Shown here: piece after piece, positions 17,581-26,567 of the stretch | Layout of the letters: every line of letters begins with the position of its first letter | Position numbering within the stretch: the stretch's first letter is position 1 | NCBI GenBank assembly: GCA_005793375.1 | Contig: SXSK01000062.1 | Location: 1-35,140 of the forward strand | Length of the DNA: 35,140 bases | Direction of reading: 5' to 3' | Source of the DNA: Verrucomicrobiales bacterium | GTDB lineage: Bacteria > Verrucomicrobiota > Verrucomicrobiia > Limisphaerales > UBA9464 | Notes under the pieces: model-generated | Seen by the model: only the letters and a program-made list of their open reading frames with translations | Databases searched by the model: none | What the model was told of the DNA's origin: nothing | Position numbers and translations under genes: made by a program

Positions 17581-19137
17581 CTATCGCCTCTTTCCCCCAC
17601 CAAAAATTCCACCAAGCACTCCCCGGACAATCTCTCGCCCGATAGAGCTTCCCACGGTTCTCACAACGCTCTTGGCCATGAGGGTGCCCAAACTATCCGG
17701 TTCCTTACCCACCCGCTTTCGTGGTGATGAAGGCAGCGACGGCGGTGGTGTGGACGGGGAAGGAACGGGAGAATCCCCACCAAATAATCGATCCAAGAAA
17801 CCGCGCTTTTCCTCAGGAATTGGCTTGGAAGGCTCGGACTCAGCATTGGTTGTAGTTCCCAGGGCACCGCTGAGTCTTTCATAAGCGGATTCACGATCCA
17901 TGACACGCTCATAGACCCCGGCCACAATGGATTTCTGAATCAAGGTTTCCAGCTGATCGGGACGGATCGGTCCCAGCTGGGATCGCGGCGGCAGAACGAG
18001 AGCCCGTTCGACGATCGTCGGCTGACCGCGCGCATCCAAAACACTCACCAACGCCTCACCGACACCCAACTCAGTCAGGACCGACTCCGTGGCCAACTTC
18101 GGATTGGTTCGGAAGGTTTGCGCTGCTGCACGCACTGCCTTCTGGTCCATCGGTGTAAACGCACGAAGTGCATGCTGGACGCGATTCCCCAACTGACCGA
18201 GGACCACATCTGGAACATCCCGTGGATTCTGGGTAACAAAATAAACCCCAACGCCCTTGGACCGAATTAACCGAACCACTTGCTCGATCTTGTCTAATAA
18301 CACCGTCGGGAGGTCATTGAACAAAAGATGGGCTTCATCGAAGAAGAACACTAATTTTGGTTTCGGAAGATCCCCAGCCTCGGGTAGGCGTTCAAACAAT
18401 TCGCTGAGGAGCCACAAGAGCAACGTCGCATAGAGCCGGGGGGACTGAATCAAGGTTTCGGCAGATAGGATATTGATCACCCCTTTGCCTCCTTCGGCCG
18501 TTTGGAGAAAGTCATCCAGATTCAGAGCTGGCTCGCCAAAAAAATGAGTCGCGCCCTGACTTTCTAATGTCAACAACGCGCGTTGGATCGCCCCAACACT
18601 CGCTGCACTAATGTTGCCGTACTGCGTTGTGAAGGCCGAGGCATTGTCGCCCACATAACGGACCATCGCCTGGAGATCCTTGAGGTCGAGCAACAACAAC
18701 CCGTTTTCGTCCGCCACCTTAAAAATTATCTGCAACACCCCGCTCTGCGTGTCATTCAGTTGAAGTAACCGCGCCAATAAAAGCGGGCCCAATTCTGAGA
18801 CCGTCGCCCGGATGGGATGTCCTCGCTTGCCGAATACATCCCAAAATGTCACCGGGTAAGCGGCGGGTGCGTAGTCACTCAAATCAAGCTCCTTTACGCG
18901 TTGTTGGACCTTGGGATTCGTGCCCCCCAATTGGCTGATTCCGGACAAATCGCCCTTGATGTCCGCTAGGAAAACGGGAACCCCCAAATCGCTAAAACTT
19001 TCAGCCAACCGCTGGAGCGTCACCGTTTTCCCAGTGCCGGTGGCCCCCGCAATCAACCCGTGGCGGTTGGCCATCTGAGGCAACAACGCCACCACGGCAT
19101 CGAAATTTTTTGCAAACGGTATCGTCGAAGGTGTCAT
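17581..19137 (-). CDS. YjgR/DUF853 family HerA-like ATPase
   Basis: About 518 residues. It has the FtsK/HerA-type ATPase fold of the DUF853 (YjgR) family: Walker A GATGTGKT just after MANRHGLIA, then [12 protein letters not shown], a Walker [11 protein letters not shown], and [13 protein letters not shown]. The low-complexity Pro/Ser linker and the C-terminal [15 protein letters not shown] tail are typical. The biochemical role of YjgR proteins is not established. I chose the ATG at 19137 by comparison with the family N-terminus; an ATG nine codons upstream (19164), with AGG five bases before it, is the alternative. It is divergent from the DUF6807 gene. Confidence 0.85.
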   Translation of the reverse strand: MTPSTIPFAKNFDAVVALLPQMANRHGLIAGATGTGKTVTLQRLAESFSDLGVPVFLADIKGDLSGISQLGGTNPKVQQRVKELDLSDYAPAAYPVTFWDVFGKRGHPIRATVSELGPLLLARLLQLNDTQSGVLQIIFKVADENGLLLLDLKDLQAMVRYVGDNASAFTTQYGNISAASVGAIQRALLTLESQGATHFFGEPALNLDDFLQTAEGGKGVINILSAETLIQSPRLYATLLLWLLSELFERLPEAGDLPKPKLVFFFDEAHLLFNDLPTVLLDKIEQVVRLIRSKGVGVYFVTQNPRDVPDVVLGQLGNRVQHALRAFTPMDQKAVRAAAQTFRTNPKLATESVLTELGVGEALVSVLDARGQPTIVERALVLPPRSQLGPIRPDQLETLIQKSIVAGVYERVMDRESAYERLSGALGTTTNAESEPSKPIPEEKRGFLDRLFGGDSPVPSPSTPPPSLPSSPRKRVGKEPDSLGTLMAKSVVRTVGSSIGREIVRGVLGGIFGGGKRR

Positions 19138-19257
19138 GATTCTGCCCAATGGCTGGCGTTGCATAGAAACCTAGAGGGAATCGGGCAAGCACGAATCCGC
19201 AGAAATACGCGCCTCTTTGTGCGTGATCTTGCCGCCCAGCATTCGTAAGGTCCTCAG

Positions 19258-20478
19258 GTGCCCTCTCCTCGCTTCTTAATTGCCCTGGCGAGCCTACAAT
19301 GGATCGTCCAAGCCAAAGCCCAACTGCCGATTGAACCGTCGAAATCCACGACTGGCAGCATGGCAACCCTCATGGAATTCAAGTTGCCCGCCTCGGCTCC
19401 TGTCGAGGGGTTACTGGAGTTTCAGAACGGCGTTACCGTTCCCTACCAAAAGGAGCCATCTAGCAGCCGGGCGTGGTTCGTATGGAACCACACCAACCGC
19501 AGCCAAAAGGCTCTGAAGGCCACCCTGCGTCCGCCCATCTCTCCCAGAGCCTCCACCCCGAAACTCACCGTCGACCCCAACCCTTCCAACGGTCAAATCC
19601 CGTTCAAATTTGGCGACCGTTCTGTGCTCACCTACCAATCCAAACCAGGGCCACTTCCTCGCGCCGACATCGAGCCCATTTACACGCGAGGCGGTTACAT
19701 CCATCCCATTTACAGTCCTTCAGGACGCCTCGTTTCCGACGACTTTCCACCCAATCACATCCACCATCACGGGATCTGGTCTCCCTGGACCAAAACGGAA
19801 TTCGAGGGCCGTAGTCCAGATTTTTGGAACATGGGTCAAGGCAAGGGCCGCGTCGAATTCGTCCGGTCAACCGCTCCCGAATCAGGGAGAATATTTGGCG
19901 CCCTCTCGGCTCACCACCGGTTCGTCGACAGCACGATTCAGCCCGAACGTACGGCGCTAAACGAGCGCTGGGACTTGCGCGTGTACTCGCTCACCCAGTT
20001 CAATGGACATCCGTGCCATATCTTTGATGTCACCCTCGATCAGTCCTGCGCGACCGAAAGCGCTCTGAAATTGCCGAAGTACCATTATGGCGGCTTGGGA
20101 TTCCGCGGTCATCGCCTATGGGACGGTGCCGCCAACTGTCAATTCCTCGCCTCGACCGGAGAAACCAATCGTATCGCTGGCAATGAAACACGTGCCAATT
20201 GGTGTTGGGTCGGCGGAAACGTGGAGGGGCAACTCACCGGAATAGCGATCTTGTGTCATCCGTCGAATTTTCGCGCGCCTCAGCCGATGCGTCTGCATCC
20301 CACGGAACCATTCTTTTGCTTCGCCCCATCTCAGTTAGGCGATTGGAGCATTGAACCAAACCTACCCTATCACGCTGAATATCGCTTTGTGGTGTTCGAC
20401 GGCGCACCCAATCGCGACTGGTTGAATCAACTTTGGACTGATTACGCACACCCTCCCTCCCTCCAACTAACGAATTAG
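19258..20478 (+). CDS. secreted DUF6807 (PmoA-like) family protein
   Basis: 406 residues starting at a GTG, with AAGG upstream. Residues 1-21 look like a signal peptide (FLIALASLQWIVQAKA, cleavage after AKA). The body matches the DUF6807 family, often annotated PmoA-like: YTRGGYIHPIYSPSGRLVSDDF followed by the His-rich NHIHHHGIW (166-174), then HYGGLGFRGH near 276 and NCQF. These proteins are abundant in Planctomycetota and Verrucomicrobiota, often near sugar-degradation genes, and are unrelated in function to methane monooxygenase. The His cluster suggests metal binding or an active site, which is inference. It converges on aroB and their stop codons overlap. Confidence 0.8.
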   Translation: MPSPRFLIALASLQWIVQAKAQLPIEPSKSTTGSMATLMEFKLPASAPVEGLLEFQNGVTVPYQKEPSSSRAWFVWNHTNRSQKALKATLRPPISPRASTPKLTVDPNPSNGQIPFKFGDRSVLTYQSKPGPLPRADIEPIYTRGGYIHPIYSPSGRLVSDDFPPNHIHHHGIWSPWTKTEFEGRSPDFWNMGQGKGRVEFVRSTAPESGRIFGALSAHHRFVDSTIQPERTALNERWDLRVYSLTQFNGHPCHIFDVTLDQSCATESALKLPKYHYGGLGFRGHRLWDGAANCQFLASTGETNRIAGNETRANWCWVGGNVEGQLTGIAILCHPSNFRAPQPMRLHPTEPFFCFAPSQLGDWSIEPNLPYHAEYRFVVFDGAPNRDWLNQLWTDYAHPPSLQLTN

Positions 20479-21566
20479 GGGCAGACCAAGTCCAGTGCCT
20501 CCTGTAACGCCGTCTCAGGCACATTCTGTCCCCAGATCACTTCCCCGATGCGGCGAGCCAGCACAAATTTGATTTGTCCACCGCTGACCTTTTTGTCCAG
20601 ACGCATGGCGGCCACCAGCCGTTCTCGTTGGCGTCTCGTCAACGAGACGGACACCGGCAATCCGGCCGCCACAAACAAGTTGCGGATTCGCTCCACCGAC
20701 TTCGAATCCAGTCCGACGAGCCGAGCCGAGAGGTGCGAGGCCGCCACCTGGCCCATGCTGATGGCTTCCCCATGCAGGTACTCTCCATAACCACTGATGG
20801 CTTCGAGTGCATGGCCGATGGTATGGCCGTAATTGAGGATAGCCCGCAGACCAGATTCGTTTTCATCTTGCGACACCACGGCCGCTTTGATGGCACAGCA
20901 GCGTGCAATCGTCGCAGCTAATGCCATCGGGTCGCGCCGAAGGATTTTGGGCAGATCCCGCTCTAAGCGACGGAACAACCCAGCGTCATAGATAATGCCA
21001 TATTTGATGACCTCACCCAGCCCCGACTGAAACTCGCGAGGCGGCAGCGTGTTGAGAGAATCCAGGTCGCAAAGCACCAGTTTGGGCTGGTGAAATGCCC
21101 CCACCAGATTTTTTCCCGCCTTTAAGTTGACGCCAACTTTGCCGCCAACCGAACTGTCCACCTGAGCCAGTAATGTGGTCGGCACCTGCACAAACGCCAT
21201 GCCTCGCAAATATGTCGATGCAACAAAACCCGCCAGATCCCCCACCACGCCGCCTCCAAGTGCCACGATAAACGATTTTCGCTCGAGACGATGAGCCGCC
21301 AGACGATCGTAACAGGTTCCCACCACCTTCAGTGATTTCGATGTCTCACCCGACGGAACGCGAATTAATACCGGCGAAAAGCCAGCCCCCCTCAAAGCCA
21401 CGACCGCCTGCTCAGCAAATAGCGGGGCCACAGTCTCATCGGTAATGACGCCACATCGGGCACCTAAACCGAGTGCCAGACAGCGATCGCCGAGCTGGGA
21501 CAACAGCCCCGGACCGACGAGAATGGAATAGGATCGATCTCCCAAGGAGACCCGCACACTACGCAT
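20475..21566 (-). CDS. aroB: 3-dehydroquinate synthase
   Basis: 363 residues, normal. It converts DAHP to 3-dehydroquinate, step two of the shikimate pathway. The NAD-binding and active-site blocks are intact: ALGGGVVGDLAGFVAS (102-117), VPTTLLAQVDSSVGGKVGVN (128-147), and zinc ligands E185 (GLGEVIKYG), H248 (NYGHTIGHALE) and H265 (LHGEAISMG). The start is the ATG at 21566 (MRSVRVSLGDRSYSI); the open frame continues 90 codons upstream into the neighbouring divergent gene without resembling AroB. No other shikimate gene is nearby. Confidence 0.96.
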   Translation of the reverse strand: MRSVRVSLGDRSYSILVGPGLLSQLGDRCLALGLGARCGVITDETVAPLFAEQAVVALRGAGFSPVLIRVPSGETSKSLKVVGTCYDRLAAHRLERKSFIVALGGGVVGDLAGFVASTYLRGMAFVQVPTTLLAQVDSSVGGKVGVNLKAGKNLVGAFHQPKLVLCDLDSLNTLPPREFQSGLGEVIKYGIIYDAGLFRRLERDLPKILRRDPMALAATIARCCAIKAAVVSQDENESGLRAILNYGHTIGHALEAISGYGEYLHGEAISMGQVAASHLSARLVGLDSKSVERIRNLFVAAGLPVSVSLTRRQRERLVAAMRLDKKVSGGQIKFVLARRIGEVIWGQNVPETALQEALDLVCP

Positions 21567-21677
21567 AAACCCAGCGTAGGTAGGTCTGGAGGCTTGTAAA
21601 GATCCGGTGTGAAATGACAAGTGCTCCTCGAGAACCACCATGGACAAATCGGCGCGTTTGGCTTCAGTGACTGCGCG

Positions 21678-21992
21678 ATGACAAAATATGACCCCGCAAC
21701 GATTCAAGGATTCGCGGACCGACTCTATTCGCGAACGATCAGCACGATGGTGATCAACACGGTGTTGGGAGCGCTCGTGGGTATGGCCGTGGATCCGTTC
21801 ATACACCAGGCCTTGCCCGCAGCCATATCGGATCACCTGCCCTCCTGGGGCATTGCGGCGCTGCTGGCAGTCTTCGGATTTCTACAAGGCTGGGAGCGAA
21901 GTTATGTCTTGAAAATCCAGGCTCAAACAGCGTTGTGTCAAATGCAGATAGAACAGAACACCCGGAACTCAAATCCAACAAATAACCCATAA
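21678..21992 (+). CDS. small membrane protein of unknown function
   Basis: 104 residues starting at the ATG at 21678. Two hydrophobic segments are visible, at about 23-43 (TMVINTVLGALVGMAVDPFI) and 55-71 (WGIAALLAVFGFLQGW), followed by a charged, polar tail (LKIQAQTALCQMQIEQNT). It resembles a two-pass inner membrane protein with a helical cytosolic or periplasmic tail. I do not recognise a named family. An earlier in-frame start at 21621 would add 19 residues lacking membrane character. It is divergent from aroB, with 111 bases between them. Confidence 0.6.
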   Translation: MTKYDPATIQGFADRLYSRTISTMVINTVLGALVGMAVDPFIHQALPAAISDHLPSWGIAALLAVFGFLQGWERSYVLKIQAQTALCQMQIEQNTRNSNPTNNP

Positions 21993-22032
21993 ACCCCTTG
22001 AACTAACCACCGAGCGCACGTAAGTGTCGACT

Positions 22033-23199
22033 ATGTTTTCCCGAAGACAACTCGTCTCGGTTTTCGCGGCTGGCCTCCTGACTTCCTTCACAACTTCCCA
22101 CGCCGCCGAGGCCACCATGGTCATCACCTGTTATTCGATGAGCATCGTCCCGGCCACCGCCGATTTCGGCGGCCAACAACTCAAATTGTCCTTCACGAAC
22201 GAGGAGGCCGACAACACCAACAACGAGTGGTTTCTTTCGGGAGGCACCTCAGAAGTCAGTACCCTTTTGGTCTTGGACATGCCGGAGCTGCCAAACCTTC
22301 CAGCCAGGCAGGTGACGGCACTCGCCACATTGCGAATTCCCAACTCTGGCGATCTCGACGTCAATGTCCTCACCGATTTTTTTGAGGTCAGCAAGCCGGT
22401 GGCCACCGCGCAAACCACCGGGGAATTCTCCTTCGACGATGGCATGGATGTCTACCCTGGCACATTGAAAGCCACCTGGGCCCGAGACGCAGGGGCAACA
22501 ACCGGTTCGTGCAAACTCCAGGTCAGCGTCCCCGACTTTGGTCTCGTGAACGTCCCCTTCAATCACACGTTTGAAATCCTACAGTTCAAAGGTGCCGTCA
22601 CCTACAGCGTCACCGGAACCAATGTCAATGCCACCGTCGACCTCCAACGCCTCGGGGGCCCCGGCTCGTTCTCCGGACCCTGGCCTCTGTACCAATTCGA
22701 TCGGGTGGAATTGGGCTGGGGAGGTACACCCTGGGACGGTCCCAGCGGACAAAAATTCAAGGTCCTGGATTCCTTCGCGATCGAAGACACCCCGCTAACC
22801 CGCTCACGCGCGGGGTTGCAAAAGAGCGATTTCTACCTGGGCGCCTTCTTCTTTGATGATGGCGATCCTACCACGCCATTTCCCGACGAATACGATCTTT
22901 GGGAAATTTTAATCGTCGATACCAACGACGCCGACGGCGATCATATCCCGGACCTCAGCGATGAACCCGGGTCTGTGGTGACGCCAGAACGGCCCGTCCT
23001 GAACGTCCGGGTGGAGGGAGGTCGACTGAAGCTCCGAGTTCAGGGTAAGGCCGGCCAAACCATCGCTCTCGAGCAACGAACCAACTTGGACACCGGCGCC
23101 TGGGCTCCAGGCCAATCCATAACCCTCACCGCCGACTCTCAGGAATTCGACCTGGGTGTGCCTGCTGCCAGTGTGTTTTTTATTCGGGCCAAGCTGTAA
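22033..23199 (+). CDS. exported protein with Tat-like signal, function unknown
   Basis: 388 residues. The N-terminus MFSRRQLVSVFAAGLLTS looks like a twin-arginine signal (SRRQLVS then a hydrophobic core), with likely cleavage after SHA. The middle is beta-rich with no family I recognise. Near residues 292-305 is an acidic loop, DTNDADGDHIPDLSDE, like a thrombospondin type 3/calcium-binding repeat. The last 65 residues (GGRLKLRVQGKAGQTIALEQ, then TNLDTGAW and FFIRAKL) resemble a C-terminal module common at the ends of verrucomicrobial secreted proteins. The ATG at 22033 is preferred; a GTG at 22024 adds three residues. Confidence 0.65.
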   Translation: MFSRRQLVSVFAAGLLTSFTTSHAAEATMVITCYSMSIVPATADFGGQQLKLSFTNEEADNTNNEWFLSGGTSEVSTLLVLDMPELPNLPARQVTALATLRIPNSGDLDVNVLTDFFEVSKPVATAQTTGEFSFDDGMDVYPGTLKATWARDAGATTGSCKLQVSVPDFGLVNVPFNHTFEILQFKGAVTYSVTGTNVNATVDLQRLGGPGSFSGPWPLYQFDRVELGWGGTPWDGPSGQKFKVLDSFAIEDTPLTRSRAGLQKSDFYLGAFFFDDGDPTTPFPDEYDLWEILIVDTNDADGDHIPDLSDEPGSVVTPERPVLNVRVEGGRLKLRVQGKAGQTIALEQRTNLDTGAWAPGQSITLTADSQEFDLGVPAASVFFIRAKL

Positions 23200-23270
23200 T
23201 TCGATCCACGAAGAGACTTGCGATCTGCCGACACTGCGCTATTCGTAAGTCGCAAATAGTACGTTTACGT

Positions 23271-24587
23271 ATGAAATCCGTGGAAACCTTCGATGCCGTC
23301 GTCATCGGCGCCGGCCCCAGTGGCTGCGCCTGTGCCATCATTCTCGCCCAACAGGGTCGTCGTGTCCTGGTTCTCGAACGGGAAACATTTCCGAGGTATC
23401 ATATCGGTGAATCGCTCATCCCATTCACCTACCCCGCCCTCGAACGCCTCGGCCTTATCCCCAAACTTCGCGCCTCCAGCTTTACCAAAAAATATAGCGT
23501 TCAGTTCGTCGCGCCTTCTGGAAGGGCCTCTCAGCCATTCTATTTCTTCAACCGCTACGACCGGGATTCCATCGCTCAAACGTGGCAGGTTCTGCGCAGC
23601 GAGTTTGACTCCATGGTGCTCGAGCACACACGCGAACACGGCGTGGAGGTCCGCGAAGCCTCCGAGGTGGTTGAGTTCTTGAAGGAAGGTGACCGGGTCG
23701 TGGGAGTGACCGTTCGTGGCCCGGATGATATTGCCTACGATGTCCGGGCTGCCATCACCGTGGATGCCACCGGGCGCGAAGCCATGGCAGCCACGCGTCA
23801 TGCCTGGCGCCGCGGCGATCCAAAGCTCAACAAGGTGGCCGTATGGACTTATTACGAGGGCGCGCTTCGAGACGAAGGCATCGATGCCGGGGCCACCACC
23901 GTAGCGTTTATCCCAGGTAAGGGCTGGTTTTGGTACATCCCACAACACAATAATCGGGTGAGTGTCGGTGTGGTCGCCGACGGAAAATACCTATCTCGCG
24001 ACGGCGTCAAAGACCCCAAAACGATTTTCCATCGGGAGATTCCCCAGAACAAATGGATCGAATCGCATCTCGCGTCCGGCACCTGTACCGAAGAGTACTG
24101 GCTGACTGCAGAATATACCTTCCGCTCGGAGTATTGTGCCACCGATGGCCTGCTATTGATTGGTGATGCGTACGGTTTCTTGGACCCGGTTTTTTCCAGT
24201 GGCCTGATGCTCGCCTTCAAGAGCGGGGTGTTGGCGGGTGATGCCATTCACCAGGCGTTAAGTGCTGGGGATTGTTCGGCAGACCAGTTCGATGCATACA
24301 GCCGCGTGATGCATGAGGGCATGGAAAACATGCGAAAACTCGTGTACGCCTTCTACGATCCCAACGTGAGTTTCCGGACGCTGACCGACGATCATCCGCA
24401 TCTGCAAGGGCCCCTCACCGATTGCTTGAGCGGCGATGTGAACCGAGATTTTTCCGAATTGTTTGAGGCGTTTTCCAAGTACACGACCCTACCCGGCGTT
24501 CTGCCTTACGGTTTTCCGAAGAACTCTGCACAAGCCCTAGGAAATCCGGTCTCGTCGGCATTGCCGTCCGTGGCTGCACGTGGATAG
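23271..24587 (+). CDS. FAD-dependent oxidoreductase, flavin halogenase-like
   Basis: 438 residues. The N-terminal FAD-binding GxGxxG is GAGPSG (13-18), followed by LERETFPRYHIGESLIP, typical of the flavin halogenase/geranylgeranyl-reductase superfamily. Two halogenase-type signatures are visible: WFWYIP at 219-224 fits WxWxIP, and F71-x-x-K74-x-S-x-x-F79 resembles the FxxKxGxxF motif that carries the catalytic lysine of phenol-type halogenases, with Ser in place of Gly. LLIGDAYGFLDPVFSSG near 300 is the second FAD block. Known halogenases need FADH2 and a flavin reductase; none is seen here. Non-halogenating oxidoreductases share some of these motifs, so activity is not proven. Its stop overlaps the start of the glycosyltransferase gene by eight bases. 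Confidence 0.8.
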   Translation: MKSVETFDAVVIGAGPSGCACAIILAQQGRRVLVLERETFPRYHIGESLIPFTYPALERLGLIPKLRASSFTKKYSVQFVAPSGRASQPFYFFNRYDRDSIAQTWQVLRSEFDSMVLEHTREHGVEVREASEVVEFLKEGDRVVGVTVRGPDDIAYDVRAAITVDATGREAMAATRHAWRRGDPKLNKVAVWTYYEGALRDEGIDAGATTVAFIPGKGWFWYIPQHNNRVSVGVVADGKYLSRDGVKDPKTIFHREIPQNKWIESHLASGTCTEEYWLTAEYTFRSEYCATDGLLLIGDAYGFLDPVFSSGLMLAFKSGVLAGDAIHQALSAGDCSADQFDAYSRVMHEGMENMRKLVYAFYDPNVSFRTLTDDHPHLQGPLTDCLSGDVNRDFSELFEAFSKYTTLPGVLPYGFPKNSAQALGNPVSSALPSVAARG

Positions 24588-25944
24588 ACTCCGCGCGACC
24601 GAGTCGGAATACCGAATTGGACACCGCTTGAATCTCATCCAGATCACTCCAGGGGCTGGGGGCATGTATTGCGGGAACTGTTTCCGCGACAACGCCTTGG
24701 TGGCGGCCCTTCGCCGACAGGGCCACGATACGGTCATGGTGCCGTTGTATCTGCCAATGACGCTCGACGAAGCCGCCACGACCGGCACAACGCCTACTTT
24801 TTTCGGAGGCATCAATGTGTACCTCTCGCAGATCTCCGCGCTGCATCGTCGCGCTCCTGGTTTCTTGAGGGATCTATTAAATTCGCCGGCCTTATTGAAA
24901 TGGGCTGCAGGCAAGGCTGCCAAGACTCGCGCCGAGGATGTTGGTGAATTAACCATCTCGATGCTCAACGGGGAGCACGGCAACCAAGCGCGGGAACTGG
25001 AGGAGATGGTCACTTGGCTGGAACAGCTCCCCAAGCCCGATGCCGTCTATCTTTCGAACGCCCTGTTGGTTGGATTCGCCCGGCAACTGCGGATCCGGCT
25101 GAAGACTCGCGTGATCTGTTTCTTACAAAGCGAAGAGTCGTACCTCGACTCCATCGCAGAACCCGAACGTACCCGCTGCTGGGAAACGCTTCGACAACGC
25201 GCCGCGGATATCGATGGATGGATTGCCCCAACCCACTATTTTGCCAACCGCATGGCATCTCGTCTGGGTCTCCCCGCCACACGGTTGCAGGTGGTGCCCA
25301 ATGGCATTCTGCTCGACGGATATCCCAAGGCGCCGCGGACCCTCCATCGTCCGCCGTCGATGGGGTTCTTCGCCCGAATGTGTCCCGAGAAGGGATTGGA
25401 TACCGTGGTTGACGCCTTCATCGAATTGCGTCGGCGCGGTCGTATCCAAGACCTCCGACTTCGGGTCGGCGGCGGCTGCGGCCCCGGCGACGAAGCCTTC
25501 GTCGCACAACAACGCGATCGACTGGCTAAAACCGGTTTATCGTCCGAAGCCTCCTTCCATCCAAATCTCAGTCGCTCCGAGAAAATCGAGTTTCTCTCCA
25601 GCTGCGATGTGATTTCGGTACCTTCAAAAATGAGTGAAGCCTTCGGGCTCTATGTCATCGAGGCAATGGCTGCGGGCACCGCTGTGGTTCAACCAGATAC
25701 CTGCGGATTCAGGGAGCTCATCGAAGCCACAGGTGGTGGTGCGCTTTGTGGTCCAGCCACGGCCCACGCATTGGCAGACTGCCTCGAACCCTTATTCCTC
25801 ACCCCCAACCGACTTCGAGAATTAGGCGAAGCCGGGCGCGTTGCGGTGGCGTCTGGATTCACCGACGATGCGATGGCCCGCGGAATTGTGCGTGCAACCC
25901 AGGCCATGGTGAACGCCACGTCGCTTCCGGGCGCGTCCCAGTAA
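24580..25944 (+). CDS. GT4-family glycosyltransferase
   Basis: 454 residues with a GT-B fold. Near the N-terminus is ITPGAGGMYCGNCFRDNAL, a glycine-rich donor/acceptor loop of the starch-synthase-like GT4 group. The C-terminal donor-binding half has VVPNGILLDGYP, FFARMCPEKGLD, and the E-x7-E motif E353-E361 (SEAFGLYVIEAMAAG). It would transfer a sugar from a nucleotide sugar in the cytoplasm; substrate unknown. The GTG at 24580 overlaps the halogenase-like gene (GTGGATAG arrangement), suggesting translational coupling; a TTG at 24628 is the alternative start. The thioesterase gene follows 17 bases later. Confidence 0.85.
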   Translation: MDRLRATESEYRIGHRLNLIQITPGAGGMYCGNCFRDNALVAALRRQGHDTVMVPLYLPMTLDEAATTGTTPTFFGGINVYLSQISALHRRAPGFLRDLLNSPALLKWAAGKAAKTRAEDVGELTISMLNGEHGNQARELEEMVTWLEQLPKPDAVYLSNALLVGFARQLRIRLKTRVICFLQSEESYLDSIAEPERTRCWETLRQRAADIDGWIAPTHYFANRMASRLGLPATRLQVVPNGILLDGYPKAPRTLHRPPSMGFFARMCPEKGLDTVVDAFIELRRRGRIQDLRLRVGGGCGPGDEAFVAQQRDRLAKTGLSSEASFHPNLSRSEKIEFLSSCDVISVPSKMSEAFGLYVIEAMAAGTAVVQPDTCGFRELIEATGGGALCGPATAHALADCLEPLFLTPNRLRELGEAGRVAVASGFTDDAMARGIVRATQAMVNATSLPGASQ

Positions 25945-25961
25945 GCGCCTCACCTTTTCCC

Positions 25962-26426
25962 ATGCCATACGAATACACGGTCACACGCCGGGTCGAGTTC
26001 AACGAAACGGACATGGCCGGCATTGTACACTTCTCCAATTTTTTTAAATACATGGAGACGGTGGAACACGCCTTTTGGCGATCCCTGGGCTACTCGGTGA
26101 TCCTCCCGAATTACAATCCGCCGCTGGGACTGCCTCGCGTGCACGCTTCCTGCGACTACAAACGACCCCTGCGGTTCGAAGATGTCGTCGAATTGCACAT
26201 GAAGGTCACCGCCAAAACGCGCCGATCCATCAGCTACGAGATTCGTTTCCGGCGCATCGAACCCGGCCCCCCCGAAGAGGTCGCCATAGGCCATCTGACC
26301 GTAGTCTGTGTCCAAAAGAATCTCGACGGCGGCATTGAAGCCGTCCCCTTCCCTGAAGAATTGGCCTCTCAAATTGAGGTCGCACCCGGCGTGGTGCCTG
26401 CCGGCTCGCCAGAATTCCAGACTTGA
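25962..26426 (+). CDS. hotdog-fold acyl-CoA thioesterase (4HBT/YbgC-like)
   Basis: 154 residues. The 4-hydroxybenzoyl-CoA thioesterase signature is at the N-terminus: VEFNETDMAGIVHFSNFFKYME, with D17 in the catalytic position and a following helix EHAFWRSLG. RPLRFEDVVELHMKV and the strand ISYEIRFRRI complete the hotdog domain. It would hydrolyse an acyl- or aroyl-CoA thioester; substrate not readable. I start at the ATG at 25962, where the hotdog homology begins; the open frame upstream is in the glycosyltransferase gene. It ends a tight trio with the halogenase-like and GT4 genes. Confidence 0.88.
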   Translation: MPYEYTVTRRVEFNETDMAGIVHFSNFFKYMETVEHAFWRSLGYSVILPNYNPPLGLPRVHASCDYKRPLRFEDVVELHMKVTAKTRRSISYEIRFRRIEPGPPEEVAIGHLTVVCVQKNLDGGIEAVPFPEELASQIEVAPGVVPAGSPEFQT

Positions 26427-26567
26427 TGCCGGACCGTTGGCAGGCGTTCATTACACTATGAAGCACGGACAACGAATGGAATGGAATCCACGGCGTGAAC
26501 GATTCGTCCGTGGCACTGGCAACCGCGCTTGGCTCGATGTTTCTCACCGGCCACCCTGGAAGATTGG

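Noticed and set aside
21567-21836. N-terminal extension of aroB
   Set aside because: It runs antisense to the small membrane protein gene and shows no AroB similarity.
23216-23255. Near-inverted repeat GACTTGCGA/TCGTAAGTC before the halogenase-like gene
   Set aside because: One mismatch in a short arm and a long loop; no support as an operator or terminator.
23265-23948. 227-codon open frame antisense to the halogenase-like gene
   Set aside because: The plus-strand frame carries clear FAD motifs; the antisense frame has none.
26465-26513. Inverted repeats between the thioesterase and DUF1553 genes
   Set aside because: Short arms with mismatches (ACGGAC/GTCCGT and CCACGG/CCGTGG compete); no T run, and not distinctive enough to call a riboswitch or terminator.
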